59,227 nt of DNA from Stenocarpella maydis (lineage: Eukaryota; Ascomycota; Sordariomycetes; Diaporthales; Diaporthaceae), in the NCBI GenBank assembly GCA_002270565.1, contig NQMI01000174.1, forward strand, positions 21,786 to 81,012, written 5' to 3'. The position numbers were made by a program, and so were the translations under genes. The notes beneath the pieces are model-generated. The model did not search any database and was not told where the DNA came from. It saw only the letters and a list, made by a program, of their open reading frames with translations. This document shows, one piece after another, positions 58,213 through 59,227 of the stretch. The first letter of the stretch is position 1; the number at the start of each line of letters is the position of its first letter.

Positions 58213-59227
58213 AGGAATTATAAAGTTTGTGTTGGAATAGCACTTAGGATTGCACATCAGTATGGGGACGAGGTGGCTTAGTCAGCCACCTAGGTACCGC
58301 ACGGAGGCCTTAAGCCCCTACCGTGTGCTTCCCCTCCCTCATTTTAGAACCTAGATAGATTATCAAATAATAGAACTAGTTTGACAACCACTATATATAT
58401 ATACTAACAGCCATATAGCAAAGGCTATTTAATACTAATTAGTAATTGCTTAGCGCGATTACAAATTAGCAAGAGTGAAGAGATAAGCCCCTATATAACT
58501 CCCTAGCTGCACTACTAAATGAGGATCGGGAAGCAGAACAGCCAGAGTTATATGCTTGTGCTAAGAGCCTAGGGATCTCCTCAACTAAGCCGCAGTATAG
58601 CATAAGAAAGGAAGTTACCTAGAAGATAATTTTTATTTATCTTATATAAATTATACCTATTACTATTAAATGAGGATCAGGAGGTAGTATAACAGGTAAT
58701 CCATATAAGTAAGATAGAGGGAGTATATGCAACTATATAATAAAACATCTTAACCCATATAAACTAATATAGAAACTATTAAGATGTTAGCTATATTAAA
58801 CGATCCTAAAGAGAATGTTCCCAGACCTTCCAAATAAAATATAGAAAGATTACCTACCATAGTTATATATAAAGAAATGGCTAAAGGGAGTATAATACTA
58901 ATCTTAAGGTAGTAATAATAGATAGACTTATAATTCTGGGATAAGGATAAGATCAACCTAGAAGAACCACCCTTAGAGATATACCTTACTATATACTTTA
59001 TATAAGTCCTAATAAAGGATACCTAACTATAACTATATGGGAATCTACTTCTAAACTCCCTAGTTAAAGACTTCAAGGGGTGGACTACCTACTAATTTAA
59101 TTTCCAATGCACTAAGTTATTTACTTTTTGGGTAAGAAAAAAGGGTAATGCAGAGGTTCTGAATTAAGGTGAATGCAGGGGGCTAAAATAATCGACTCAC
59201 GGGCACCAAACTCATCTTGCATCACGA
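58213..59227 (+). mobile_element. Copia-type LTR (plus orientation) inserted in the gypsy protease
   Basis: It begins TGTTGGAATAGCACTTAGGA exactly where the gypsy protease frame ends, and it is the inverted counterpart of 8951-7500. It carries the block GGTACCGCACGGAGGCCTTAAG-like near 58,292 and ends in the window with CCAAACTCATCTTGCATCAC. No protein motif is visible. The window ends inside it, so the other LTR border and target-site duplication cannot be checked. Confidence 0.75.

Noticed and set aside
58750..58956. 68-codon minus-strand frame with membrane-like sequence
   Set aside because: AT-rich LTR DNA read on the non-coding strand; no family resemblance.
18540..59227. tRNA or rRNA genes
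   Set aside because: I looked for cloverleaf-like and conserved rRNA segments in the GC-balanced DNA and recognised none. A covariance-model scan would be needed to exclude tRNAs.

Overview
The window is nuclear DNA of a filamentous ascomycete (Pezizomycotina). The genes carry short introns (about 44-120 nt, mostly GT..AG with CTAAC-like branch sites). They lie in GC-balanced DNA, and very AT-rich blocks surround them. In those blocks CpA/TpG and CpG are nearly absent while TpA is abundant. That is the footprint of repeat-induced point mutation (RIP), a fungal process that mutates duplicated DNA. I cannot fix the genus from sequence alone.

Left flank (1-18.5 kb): RIP-degraded transposons with one gene island. 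Two minus-strand Ty1/copia pol remnants are recognisable (1-1.7 kb and 12.45-16.0 kb), plus a minus-strand MULE transposase (about 18.2-16.4 kb), copia LTR copies, and a 652-bp TIR element whose ends fold into hairpins. A secreted carboxylesterase/lipase gene (5.39-7.18 kb) sits in an intact island. Three single N bases (7449, 9747, 16009) all fall in repeats and probably mark assembly joins.

Central region (18.5-36.7 kb): ordinary chromosomal genes with wide spacers. They are an MFS drug/polyamine-type exporter with a long N-terminal extension, a phosphoinositide-specific phospholipase C, a fungal aquaporin, and a seven-exon ankyrin-repeat/CorA-like membrane protein. No transcription factor was recognised.

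Cluster (36.7-54.3 kb): a polyketide biosynthetic gene cluster. It holds a 2596-residue highly reducing PKS (KS-AT-DH-MT-ER-KR-ACP, minus strand). A berberine-bridge-type FAD oxidase is transcribed divergently from it across about 1 kb. Two cytochrome P450s follow, one CYP52-like, and then a convergent sulfotransferase-like P-loop protein. The enzyme set suggests a C-methylated, largely reduced polyketide made by the PKS and then oxidised by the FAD enzyme and the P450s. It recalls the alternapyrone-type set (PKS, FAD oxidase, several P450s), but the product is unknown. The PKS has no release domain.

Right flank (54.3-59.2 kb): a gene-poor spacer, then a RIP-degraded Ty3/gypsy gag-protease region on the plus strand. 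A copia-type LTR interrupts it at 58,213. That LTR and the sequence after it are an inverted copy of 7.5-8.95 kb, so almost the whole window lies between inverted copies of one element. All splice models here were made by eye from frame, splice sites and family motifs.
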